DNA from: JAGXRK01 sp963804005
Lineage (GTDB): Bacteria > Bacteroidota > Ignavibacteria > Ignavibacteriales > Ignavibacteriaceae
Assembly: GCA_963804005.1 (NCBI GenBank)
Contig: CAWDOP010000009.1
Location: forward strand, 87,033-151,032
DNA length: 64,000 nt
Direction: 5' to 3'
Each line of letters opens with the position of its first letter. The stretch's first letter is position 1. A program made the position numbers and the translations under genes. This document shows, piece after piece, positions 44,443 through 53,290 of the stretch. The notes beneath the pieces were generated by a model that was not told where the DNA came from, did no database searches, and worked only from the letters and a program-made list of their open reading frames with translations.

Positions 44443-46434
44443 ATGAAAACCTTGCATAAGTCTTTTTCAAAAGTTACTTCACTATTTGCAATTATTGCTT
44501 TTTGTTTATCTTGTTCTGCCTTTGCTCAATCAAATGATGATTGTTTAACTTGTCATGAAGATCAATCCTTTGAAGGCACAAAAAGCGGTAAAACAATCTC
44601 TCTTTATGTAAATCCCAAAGTTCTTACTGCTTCTATCCATAAAACAGCTGTCTGTATTGATTGTCATAAGAATTATAACCCTGAAGAAATTCCACATAAC
44701 GAAAAAAACAACAAAGCTCTGTGTACACCCTGTCATAATGAAGAAGTCAATCTTTATAAAGAGTGTCTTCACGGAAAAGCCAATGAAAGTGGAGATAAAT
44801 TAGCTCCAACTTGTGAATTTTGCCACGGTACACATAATATTCTTGCGGTCAAAAACCCGAAATCAACGGCCTATCCTTCCAATATTCCATATCTATGTGG
44901 AAGATGCCATAAAGAAAATTCCCCAGTTCAGCTATATAGAAATATTCCACAAGATAGAATACTTGAAAACTATACTGAAAGTATTCACGGTGAAGGATTA
45001 TTAAAAAAAGGATTAATTGTTTCAGCTAATTGCGCATCCTGCCATACAGCACATAGAATTTTACCTCACACTGATTCACGCTCCTCGATTGCGAGAGGAA
45101 ATATAGCTAAGACATGTGCAAATTGTCATGTGGAAATTGAAAATGTTCATCAAAAAGTCATTCAGGGCCAGCTCTGGGAAAAAGAAGCTCATGTTTTACC
45201 GGCTTGTGTTGATTGTCATCAACCACACGTAATTCGAAAAGTTTACTATAGCCAGGGATTTGCTAATGAACAATGCCTAAAATGTCACGGTGATCCAAAT
45301 CTAAACTCCTCTATTGACGGTCATTCATTATTTGTGAACGCAAAAAAATTAGAAGCTTCTTCGCATCAGAAAATTAATTGTGGACAATGCCATGTAATCA
45401 ATAACCCTTTTAAGCATCGCCCTTGCGAAAACATTCAGCAAAAAGTTGATTGTGCAAGCTGCCACGCTGAAGTAGGGATAGAATACGATAAGAGTATTCA
45501 CGGTGTACTATTCTCTCAGAATGATAATGACGCACCAAGTTGCAAAGAGTGTCATGGAACTCATGAAATATTAGGACACTTAAATTCTAGTTCGCCAATA
45601 TTTTCATTAAATATCCCAAAGTTATGCGCAACCTGTCACAGAGCAGGAGAAAAATCTGCAATTAGATCTGCAACAACAGAAGATGTTATTTCACACTATG
45701 CTGAAAGTATTCATGGGAAAGGATTGATAAAGAGCGGATTAACTGTTACGGCAGCTTGTACTGACTGTCATTCGAAACATAAGATATTACCAAAGAAGGA
45801 CTTTGAATCAACTGTAAATCATAAGAACATAGCACAGACTTGCGGAAAATGTCACCATGGAATTGAAGAACAATTCGACAAAAGCATTCACTCTCCTTTA
45901 GTTTCAGGTTACGATAAAAAATTACCAGACTGCAGCACTTGTCATTCTGCTCACGAAATCAGACGTGCTGATACAGAAGGATTTAAATTGGAGATCATGC
46001 AGCAGTGTGGACAATGTCACGAAAAAATTTCTGAAACATATTTTGATACTTATCATGGTAAGGTTTCTCAATTAGGGTATACAAAAACTGCAAAATGTTA
46101 CAATTGTCATGGATCACATGATATTCTTTCAGTTGATAATCCAAAATCCCATTTAAGCAGAGAAAATATTGTCGAAACCTGTAAGACTTGTCACCCATCA
46201 GCTAATAGACAATTTGCAGGATATTTTACTCATGCTACACATCATGATCCAGATAAATATCCTGTTCTTTTCTGGACGTTTTGGGGAATGACCGGATTAT
46301 TGTTAGGAACTTTTATACTTGCAGGAATCCATACTTTATTGTGGCTGCCACGATCTTTACAATGGCGAAGAGAATTAAAAAAGAAACACAACGAAAATAA
46401 GAATGACGACTCAGAACATAACAACAGCAAATGA
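44443..46434 (+). CDS. Nineteen-haem membrane-anchored cytochrome c
   Basis: The protein has 663 residues. The signal peptide ends SAFAQ. I count 19 CxxCH sites, from CLTCH to CKTCH, with many extra His spaced as distal ligands (recurrent ESIHG, FDKSIH and CHGTHEIL units). The repeated pattern of about 60-70 residues (xYxESIHGxGLxxxGLxVxAxCxxCHxxHxILP) shows internal duplication. One C-terminal helix (YPVLFWTFWGMTGLLLGTFI) anchors it in the inner membrane with haems outside. It starts 12 bases after the CbcL-like gene and overlaps the next by 32 bases. It probably acts as a periplasmic electron wire or store. Confidence 0.88.
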   Translation: MKTLHKSFSKVTSLFAIIAFCLSCSAFAQSNDDCLTCHEDQSFEGTKSGKTISLYVNPKVLTASIHKTAVCIDCHKNYNPEEIPHNEKNNKALCTPCHNEEVNLYKECLHGKANESGDKLAPTCEFCHGTHNILAVKNPKSTAYPSNIPYLCGRCHKENSPVQLYRNIPQDRILENYTESIHGEGLLKKGLIVSANCASCHTAHRILPHTDSRSSIARGNIAKTCANCHVEIENVHQKVIQGQLWEKEAHVLPACVDCHQPHVIRKVYYSQGFANEQCLKCHGDPNLNSSIDGHSLFVNAKKLEASSHQKINCGQCHVINNPFKHRPCENIQQKVDCASCHAEVGIEYDKSIHGVLFSQNDNDAPSCKECHGTHEILGHLNSSSPIFSLNIPKLCATCHRAGEKSAIRSATTEDVISHYAESIHGKGLIKSGLTVTAACTDCHSKHKILPKKDFESTVNHKNIAQTCGKCHHGIEEQFDKSIHSPLVSGYDKKLPDCSTCHSAHEIRRADTEGFKLEIMQQCGQCHEKISETYFDTYHGKVSQLGYTKTAKCYNCHGSHDILSVDNPKSHLSRENIVETCKTCHPSANRQFAGYFTHATHHDPDKYPVLFWTFWGMTGLLLGTFILAGIHTLLWLPRSLQWRRELKKKHNENKNDDSEHNNSK

Positions 46435-47290
46435 TATTAAAAGTCAGGTTACTACGGCTTCTCAAGAAAAGCAGGTTCTGCGTTTCTCAAGGTTGAACCG
46501 TGGGTTACACTTTTTTATGATATTAAGTTTTCTAAATCTGGCTCTTAGCGGAATGACTTTAAAATTTTCTTACACCGGTTGGGCTCGATTTCTTTCAAGC
46601 TTATATGGCGGGTTTGAATCAGCAGGATATCTTCACAGATTCTCAGCTGTAATTATGGTAATTGTCTTCACTATTCATATTATTGATCTTACTAAGAACA
46701 AAAGAAAAGAAGCAGGAAGCTTTAAGGCATTGATTCTCGGACCGCATTCTATGTTGTTTAATAAAAAAGATTTAAAAGATTTTATTGGCACCATTAAATG
46801 GTTTTTAGGAAAGGGTGAACGTCCTGATTATGGAAGATGGACTTACTGGGAAAAGTTTGATTACTTTGCAGTGTTCTGGGGAATGATTGTAATTGGCTCA
46901 ACTGGATTTATCCTTTGGTTTCCAGAATTTTTTACGAATTTTATTCCAGGGTTTATGATTAATGTTGCAACCATTATTCATAGCGATGAAGCATTGCTTG
47001 CCACTGGATTCATATTCACAGTTCACTTCTTTAATACACATCTCAGGCCAGAAAAATTTCCTATGGATGTTTGTATTTTTACCGGCAGAGTTCCTCTGGA
47101 TGAATTTAAGTTAGACAGACCGAATGAATATAAAGAGCTTGTGGAAAAAGGTGAACTTAATAATTATCTGGTTGAATCTTATCCTCCTATTGTATTAAAG
47201 GTGATTAAAATATTCGGATGGGCAGTTCTTATCACTGGTTTCAGCATGATTATCTGGATCATATATGCAATGATCTTTGCTTATAGATAG
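46403..47290 (+). CDS. Cytochrome b (formate dehydrogenase gamma / b561-like) subunit
   Basis: The protein has 295 residues. Four main transmembrane helices carry His pairs typical of di-haem b subunits: LNRGLHFFMILSFLNLALSG, GYLHRFSAVIMVIVFTIHII, YFAVFWGMIVIGSTGFILWF and IIHSDEALLATGFIFTVHFF, and a fifth hydrophobic stretch closes the chain. It would pass electrons between quinone and the periplasmic cytochromes. The coding start overlaps the end of the 19-haem gene by 32 bases in another frame, which indicates coupled translation. This is the second b-type module of the cluster. Confidence 0.87.
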   Translation: MTTQNITTANDIKSQVTTASQEKQVLRFSRLNRGLHFFMILSFLNLALSGMTLKFSYTGWARFLSSLYGGFESAGYLHRFSAVIMVIVFTIHIIDLTKNKRKEAGSFKALILGPHSMLFNKKDLKDFIGTIKWFLGKGERPDYGRWTYWEKFDYFAVFWGMIVIGSTGFILWFPEFFTNFIPGFMINVATIIHSDEALLATGFIFTVHFFNTHLRPEKFPMDVCIFTGRVPLDEFKLDRPNEYKELVEKGELNNYLVESYPPIVLKVIKIFGWAVLITGFSMIIWIIYAMIFAYR

Positions 47291-47322
47291 TATACTTCAT
47301 AACTTAATTAAGAAATAGTTTC

Positions 47323-48819
47323 ATGAAGAAAATATTCCCGTCATATGTTTATAATCCAATAACCTTAACAGGTGCTGCAATTGCATCAGTTAGCTTTGGA
47401 TTGGTTCTCTTCGTTTTCATTTTGGAAATTTTCAGTAGTATTGGTGATAATCCGTATATAGGAATTTTCTCGTTCATAATTCTTCCTTCCATTCTGATCT
47501 TTGGTTTGTTATTAATTGCATATGGAATCCTACGAGAAAGAAAAAGATTACGAGAAGGTAAATCTCGAGAAGGAAAACTTCCTGTAATCGATCTGAATGA
47601 TCCGGCAAAAAGAGCCGCCTTCATTACTTTCTTTGTTGGAACGTTGGTACTACTATTATTTACTGCTTTCGGAAGCTTTAAAGCTTATGAATATACGGAA
47701 ACAGACGAATTCTGTGGAACTGTTTGTCATAAAGTGATGGAACCTGAATACACTGCATATTTAACTTCACCTCATTCGAGAGTTGGCTGCGTTGGATGTC
47801 ACATTGGAAGCGGAACCGGTTGGTACGTAAAATCAAAACTTTCAGGTGCGTATCAAGTCTATTCTGTTATATTCAAAAAGTATTCACAACCAATTCCAAC
47901 ACCAGTAAGAGAACTTCGTCCTGCTGAAGGAACCTGCGAACAATGCCATTCACCAGAACATTTTTTCAGTCAGAAGAAAACAGAATACGCTTACTATATC
48001 TCTGACGAACAAAACACTAAATCAAGTATTAAAATGCTCGTCAAGATCGGTGGCGGAAATAGTGAATTCGGAATAGCAAGTGGAATTCATTGGCATATGA
48101 GTATAAATAATGACGTTTATTATATTCATTCTGATGAAAGACGACAGGAAATTCCCTGGGTTAAAAAGATTACAAAAGATGGTAAAGAAATTATTTACAG
48201 AAACACCGAGATTGATTTTGATGAGAATAATTTTCCTGGAGAAAATTTAAGACTTATGGATTGCATTGACTGCCATAACAGACCATCACACATTTTTCGT
48301 CAGCCAGATAAGATGGTTAATTTATATATGAACCAAAATAGAATCGATCCTACTTTACCATACATAAAAAGTATTTCCGTTCAGGCTCTTGAAATTCCAT
48401 ACTCTGAAAAAAGTTTGGCACTTGACAGTATTGAGACAATTATTAATTCATTTTACCTCTCAACTTACAGAACTGTTTATAATGAGAAGCAAGACAAGAT
48501 AGCATCAGCTGTTAAAGAAGTTCAAAAAATTTACAGCAGAAATTATTTTCCGTATATGAACGCAAACTGGAAATCATTCCCTGATAATATTTCACACGTT
48601 TATACTCCAGGCTGCTTTCGATGTCACGATGGAAAACACGTTAGCGATGACGGAAAAGTAATTTCTCACGATTGTAATAGCTGCCATGTGATAATTTCAC
48701 AGACTAATAATCTTGGCATTACCAAAACCGATCTTAATGGTTTACATTTTGAGCATCCAAATGATATCGGCTCTGATGTAGTAGATTTAATTTGTACAGA
48801 TTGTCATTCAAAACAATAG
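47323..48819 (+). CDS. NapC/NirT-related membrane multihaem cytochrome c (seven haem motifs)
   Basis: The protein has 498 residues. Three N-terminal hydrophobic segments (about 12-38, 45-68 and 100-120) precede the haem region. The first site is CGTVCH, a CX3CH variant followed by KVMEPEYTAYLTSPHSRVGC, the NapC/NrfH-type entry. Then come CVGCH, CEQCH, CIDCH, CFRCH, CNSCH and CTDCH, giving seven. NapC/NirT proteins oxidise menaquinol at the membrane and hand electrons to periplasmic reductases. It follows the cytochrome b gene by 32 bases and ends the cluster. No terminal reductase (NrfA, NapA, octahaem type) is present in the window. Confidence 0.88.
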   Translation: MKKIFPSYVYNPITLTGAAIASVSFGLVLFVFILEIFSSIGDNPYIGIFSFIILPSILIFGLLLIAYGILRERKRLREGKSREGKLPVIDLNDPAKRAAFITFFVGTLVLLLFTAFGSFKAYEYTETDEFCGTVCHKVMEPEYTAYLTSPHSRVGCVGCHIGSGTGWYVKSKLSGAYQVYSVIFKKYSQPIPTPVRELRPAEGTCEQCHSPEHFFSQKKTEYAYYISDEQNTKSSIKMLVKIGGGNSEFGIASGIHWHMSINNDVYYIHSDERRQEIPWVKKITKDGKEIIYRNTEIDFDENNFPGENLRLMDCIDCHNRPSHIFRQPDKMVNLYMNQNRIDPTLPYIKSISVQALEIPYSEKSLALDSIETIINSFYLSTYRTVYNEKQDKIASAVKEVQKIYSRNYFPYMNANWKSFPDNISHVYTPGCFRCHDGKHVSDDGKVISHDCNSCHVIISQTNNLGITKTDLNGLHFEHPNDIGSDVVDLICTDCHSKQ

Positions 48820-48837
48820 AATGAGTCACTTCAGATT

Positions 48838-49653
48838 ATGATAAATTACACCAGACTTATAACTATCCCACACAGAATTAAAAAATACTGTAAAGCTTAT
48901 TTACTTTGCAGAGTATACGCCGTTACACTTTTACTGGCTCTGATTTACAGTCAGTTCATTTATGGACAACCTCAAATTCCCAAGGGTTTTGTCGATATCA
49001 AAGATGTAATACCCGATGTGATTTTAGACCTAAGATATACAAATAATCATAATTTTCTTGGTGTTCAAGTTGATGGCTACAGAACCCAAAAATGTTTTAT
49101 CACAAAAGTTGCCGCAGATTCGCTTGCACAAGTTCAGGCAGAACTTAGAAAATTTTCTTTATCCTTAAAAATATATGATGCATATCGTCCGCAGCGAGCA
49201 GTAGATCATTTTGTTAGATGGGCAAAAGATCAGGATGATACTCTGACAAAAAAAGAATTTTATCCAACTGTAAATAAAGACAGATTATTTATTGATGGAT
49301 ACATAGCGGAGAAATCAGGTCATAGCCGCGGCAGCACTGTTGATCTGACAGTCGTTCCCATACCACTTCCATCTCAACCTAAATTTGATATTAAAAACCA
49401 GTGCGAATGTTATGAATCCGTAGAGAAAAGATTTAAAGACAATAGTATTGATATGGGAACTGGATTTGATTGCTTCCATCCTCTTTCACATACTCAAAAC
49501 AACGAACTCAATGCTCAGCAAAGAGCAAATAGAATGCTGCTTAGAACGCTAATGGAAAAATACGGCTTTAGAAATTTAGCAGAGGAATGGTGGCACTACA
49601 CTCTTATCAATGAACCTTTCCCAAATACTTATTTTGATTTCGAAATCAGATAG
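48838..49653 (+). CDS. D-alanyl-D-alanine dipeptidase (VanX/DdpX-like, M15D)
   Basis: The protein has 271 residues. The N-terminal hydrophobic stretch (YAVTLLLALIYSQFIYGQPQ) is a long signal peptide. The catalytic part follows the VanX order: VILDLRYTNNHNFLG, IYDAYRPQRAVDHFVRWA, the zinc motif SGHSRGSTVDLT (His and Asp ligands), GTGFDCFHPLSH and EEWWHYT (catalytic Glu and His ligand). It hydrolyses D-Ala-D-Ala, here probably in the periplasm for wall recycling, since no vanH or vanA accompany it. It starts 18 bases after the NapC-like gene, but a link to respiration is unlikely. Confidence 0.88.
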   Translation: MINYTRLITIPHRIKKYCKAYLLCRVYAVTLLLALIYSQFIYGQPQIPKGFVDIKDVIPDVILDLRYTNNHNFLGVQVDGYRTQKCFITKVAADSLAQVQAELRKFSLSLKIYDAYRPQRAVDHFVRWAKDQDDTLTKKEFYPTVNKDRLFIDGYIAEKSGHSRGSTVDLTVVPIPLPSQPKFDIKNQCECYESVEKRFKDNSIDMGTGFDCFHPLSHTQNNELNAQQRANRMLLRTLMEKYGFRNLAEEWWHYTLINEPFPNTYFDFEIR

Positions 49654-49762
49654 GTAAAAATAAGTCCCTTCAAAAATATTTTCTATTCTTCTGGAACAAA
49701 GCTGCATTCCGTTTAGTGAAAGCACCAGTTTTATTTGTTAATAATTCTTTATGGAGGCTAAA

Positions 49763-50888
49763 ATGAAATCTTTAATTGTATTAATAATGATCTTCGTTTA
49801 TTCTTTGACACCATTTGCAAATCACATGGTTGATAAAAATCCCGCCGAAAAAAAGCTCCGTTCAGCTTGCACTGCTCTTAGATACAAGCGGTAGTATGGA
49901 CGGCTTGATTGACCAGGCAAAAAGCCAATTATGGAAAATAGTAAACGAGCTTGCGAAAACTAAGAAGAACGGCAGTTCTGTTGATCTTTATGTTGCGCTT
50001 TATGAATACGGTAAACAATCAATCCCGGTTGATGAAGGATATTTACGAAACATTGTTCCCTTCACTCAGGATCTGGATAAAATATCCGACGAATTATTTA
50101 AGCTTCAAACTAACGGCGGAGATGAGTATTGCGGTAAAGTAATTTTAAACGCAGTTGATAATCTTCAATGGAACAAATCGAATGATAACCTAAAAATAAT
50201 TTTTATTGCCGGAAACGAACCATTTACTCAAGGAAATGTTGATTATAAAGAAGCTTGTAAAAAAGCAATAAAAAAAGGAATTGTTGTTAACACAATCTTC
50301 TGTGGAAATTATGACGAAGGTATCCAAACATTGTGGAAAGATGGTGCTGATCTTGCAGACGGAAAATATGTGAACATTGATCATAATGCTGCGATTGTTC
50401 ATATTGATGCTCCACAGGATGAGGATATAATCAAACTTGGACAGGCATTGAATAAAACTTATATCGCTTTTGGTGATTATGGCAAAGAAAAGAAAGAACT
50501 TCAAGCAGAACAGGATGCAAACTCTATGAGCTTAAGTCCTGAAGTAATGGTTCAAAGATCGGTTACGAAATCAGGAGCACAATATAAAAACTCAGGTTGG
50601 GATTTGGTTGATGCTAAAAGAGAAGGAAAAGTTAAGATAGAAGAATTAAAAGATGAAGAACTTCCTGAAGAAATGAAAAAGATGACTGTTCAGGAAAGAA
50701 AATCATATTTAGATAAAATGGAAAAAGAGCGCGAAGTTATTCAGAATAAGATTAATAAATTGAATGATGAAAGAAGCAAATATATAGCACAGAAAATGCT
50801 GGATAACAAAAACGAAAATACACTTGATGCAGTTATGATTAAAACAATTCGTGAGCAGGCAAAACAGAAGAATTATAAGTTTGAATAA
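49763..50888 (+). CDS. von Willebrand factor A domain protein, split by a +1 frameshift
   Basis: The ATG at 49763 follows a perfect GGAGG and encodes a signal peptide (MKSLIVLIMIFVYSLTPFA) plus NHMVDKNPAEK, and then the frame closes. The VWA body is in the next frame: SSVQLALLLDTSGSMDGLID (MIDAS D-x-S-x-S) and on to the stop at 50888. One base too many in the seven-A run at 49848-49854 explains the break; with six A the text reads AEKSSVQLALLLD. The C-terminal third (about 250-350) is a charged helical region. It is a secreted or periplasmic VWA protein of unknown partner. The larger VIT-VWA protein follows 97 bases downstream. Confidence 0.75.
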
Positions 50889-50898
50889 AAGTAATTCA

Positions 50899-50961
50899 GT
50901 CATACTGAACTTGTTTTAGCATCTCTTTAATATGTAGATCCCGAATCAAGTTCAAAATGAC
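50899..50961. repeat. Inverted repeat of the GTCATACTGAACTTG type
   Basis: GTCATACTGAACTTGTTTTA (50899-50918) faces GAATCAAGTTCAAAATGAC (50943-50961) across an ATCT...AGAT inner stem. It fills the gap between the two VWA genes. Confidence 0.65.
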
Positions 50962-50984
50962 AATTCGAATAGAAAGGTGAAAAG

Positions 50985-53181
50985 ATGTTTAAGAAAATAA
51001 TTTTAGCAGTAATACTAATTGTAGCTGGCAACAATACGTTCGCAGACGGATTCATTGTAATTCCAAGACCGCACCCATTGCCAAATCCTTTTCCACTGGA
51101 AGTTGTTTATCACAATGTTGATGTAAGAATTGATGGACAATCAGCAGTAACAAAGATTGATCAATCTTTTTACAATCCATCTCATCACCAGCTTGAAGGA
51201 TTTTATATTTTCCCGGTTCCAAAAGGTGCTGTCATCAGCAATTTCACAATGGTAATAAACGGGAAGGAATCAAAAGCGGAGTTGCTTGATGCTGATAAAG
51301 CAAGAAAAATTTACGAAGATATTGTAAGACAAATGCGCGATCCGGCTCTACTTGAGTACAGCGAACAGAATATTTTTAAGTTACGCATCTTCCCTATCGA
51401 GCCAAGAAGTGAAAAGAAAATATCAATCAGTTACACACAAGTAATTGAATCGGACAATAATTTATTTGAATACATTTACCCGCTTAACACTGAAAAATTT
51501 TCTGCAAAGCCGTTAAAAAATGTTTCCGTAAAAGTTGATTTGAAATCCGAAAAAAAACTTAAAAACATATACTGTCCGACTCACGAAGTTGATATAGTAA
51601 ACAAAAGCGATTATCATTCTATCATTTCTTACGAAGATGAAAACACAAAACCGGATATTGATTTTAAATTATATTTCTCAAAGAATGCCTCTCGTGTTGG
51701 TTTATCTGTTCTTACTTATAAAAAATATAAAGAAAGCGGTTACTTTTTTCTAAGTGCTTCACCTTCACTTGATATTGATAATTCAGGCATAGAAGAAAAA
51801 GATATCACTTTTATTATTGATGTTTCCGGAAGTATGAGCGGTGACAAACTTGAGCAGGCAAAAAAGGCACTGCTTTATTGTGTTAATAACCTTAATACGG
51901 ATGACAGATTTGAAATAATAAAATTTTCTACAGAGGCTTATGCACTGTTTAAAAATCTCGAATCAGCTAATAAGAATAATAGAAGGAAAGCAAAAGATTT
52001 TATTAGTGATCTTCAGGCAATTGGCGGGACAAATATTGAAGAGGCTTTTGAACTTGCATCGAATAACTATAGAAAATCTTCACTGCCCTCACTTTGTCGT
52101 TTTTCTAACCGATGGTAAACCTACAATAGGTGAGACTAATGATGAAAAGCTTATCAAAGCAATTCTGAAAAAGAATAAAAATAATTCCCGTGTGTTTACG
52201 TTTGGAATCGGTGATGAAATAAACACTCATCTTCTCGATAAGATAACCGAAGAAACAAATGCGTGGAGAACTTATGTAAGCGATGAAGAAGATATCGAAG
52301 TAAAAGTATCAAACTTTTATGATAAAATTCAATCGCCGGTATTAAGTGATTTAAAGATTAATTTTGGCAACAATGTCGAAGTTTTTCAGACTTATCCAAA
52401 AGATCTTCCCGATTTATTTAAAGGTTCAAATCTTCTTGTTTTTGGAAGATACAAAGGCAAAGGTCAAGCTAAAGTTACTGTTAGCGGAAATTTGAGAGGA
52501 GAACGAAAAGAGTTCTCTACCACTGTTAATTTTCCCGATGATGAAGTCGAATACAGCTTCATTCCTCCTATTTGGGCATCACGAAGAATTGGCTATTTGC
52601 TTGATGTGATAAGACTGAATGGTGAGAACAAAGAATTAGTTGATGAAGTTACGACACTTGCACGTGAGCACGGAATTATTACTCCTTATACAAGCTATTT
52701 AATTTTAGAGGATGAACAAATTCGAGTAAGAGGTGGTCGACTTGCTGATGTATTGCAAACACTTCCGCCACAACCGGAACTTAAAAAAGATATGGAAGGA
52801 GATTACTTTTCAATGCGGGAAAAAAGCGGAAGAAAAAGTGTAACAACAAGTGAGGAATTTCAAAATCTTAATAGCGCGGGAAATATTTCTCAAACACAGC
52901 AAGGAAATGAAAGACTAAATTATGTTGACTCTAGAGGTGTTAAGCAAAATCTTACGCAGCAAGTAAAAAATATTTCAGGCAGAGCAGTTTATCAGCAGGA
53001 TGAATTTTGGGTTGATAGTGAGTTGCAGAAACGAGAGACGCAAAACGTGAAACGAATACAATTTAATTCCGATGAATACTTTAAGCTGTTAAACAAAGAA
53101 CCGGAAACAGCACAATTTCTTGCACTTGGACAGAATGTAAGATTTTATCACAACAATGTTTTTTATGAAGTGTATGAGTAG
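50985..53181 (+). CDS. VIT and VWA domain protein, split by a +1 frameshift
   Basis: The first frame runs from 50985 to a stop at 52118, and the second takes over near 52088 and ends at 53181. Removing one C from CCC at 52086-52088 gives the expected SSLPHFVVFLTDGKP. The joined protein has about 731 residues: a signal peptide (1-20), a VIT domain (about 35-170, with NPSHHQLEGFYIFPVPKGA and EQNIFKLRIFPIEPRSEKKI), a VWA domain (about 275-440, MIDAS in FIIDVSGSMSGD) and a long C-terminal region with a Gln/Ser-rich stretch before a final small domain. This matches inter-alpha-trypsin-inhibitor-like exported proteins of Bacteroidota. The function is unknown and probably envelope-related. Confidence 0.8.
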
Positions 53182-53200
53182 AATATCAATAATTGTAGCT

Positions 53201-53290
53201 GCGGACTTTACGTCCGCGACGTTAATATCTTCTAATCCTTTTTACCTCAGGCATAAAGCCTGAGGCTACCTTAGGAACCTGAGGCTTTTT
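53201..53290. terminator. Tandem GC-rich hairpins between convergent genes
   Basis: GCGGAC/GTCCGC (53201-53217) is followed by CCTCAGGC/GCCTGAGG (53245-53265), then a second CCTGAGGCTTTTTATAATTTT. The second hairpin with its T-run can terminate the VIT-VWA transcript. The words belong to the same family as the palindrome at 14786-14815. Confidence 0.6.

Noticed and set aside
49840..49870. A AAA AAG slippery heptamer at the VWA gene break, as a programmed -1 frameshift
   Set aside because: The heptamer is in the right register, but a -1 slip leads to a frame that stops within nine codons. The VWA body needs a +1 (one base removed). Transcript slippage on the A-run or a sequence error fits better.
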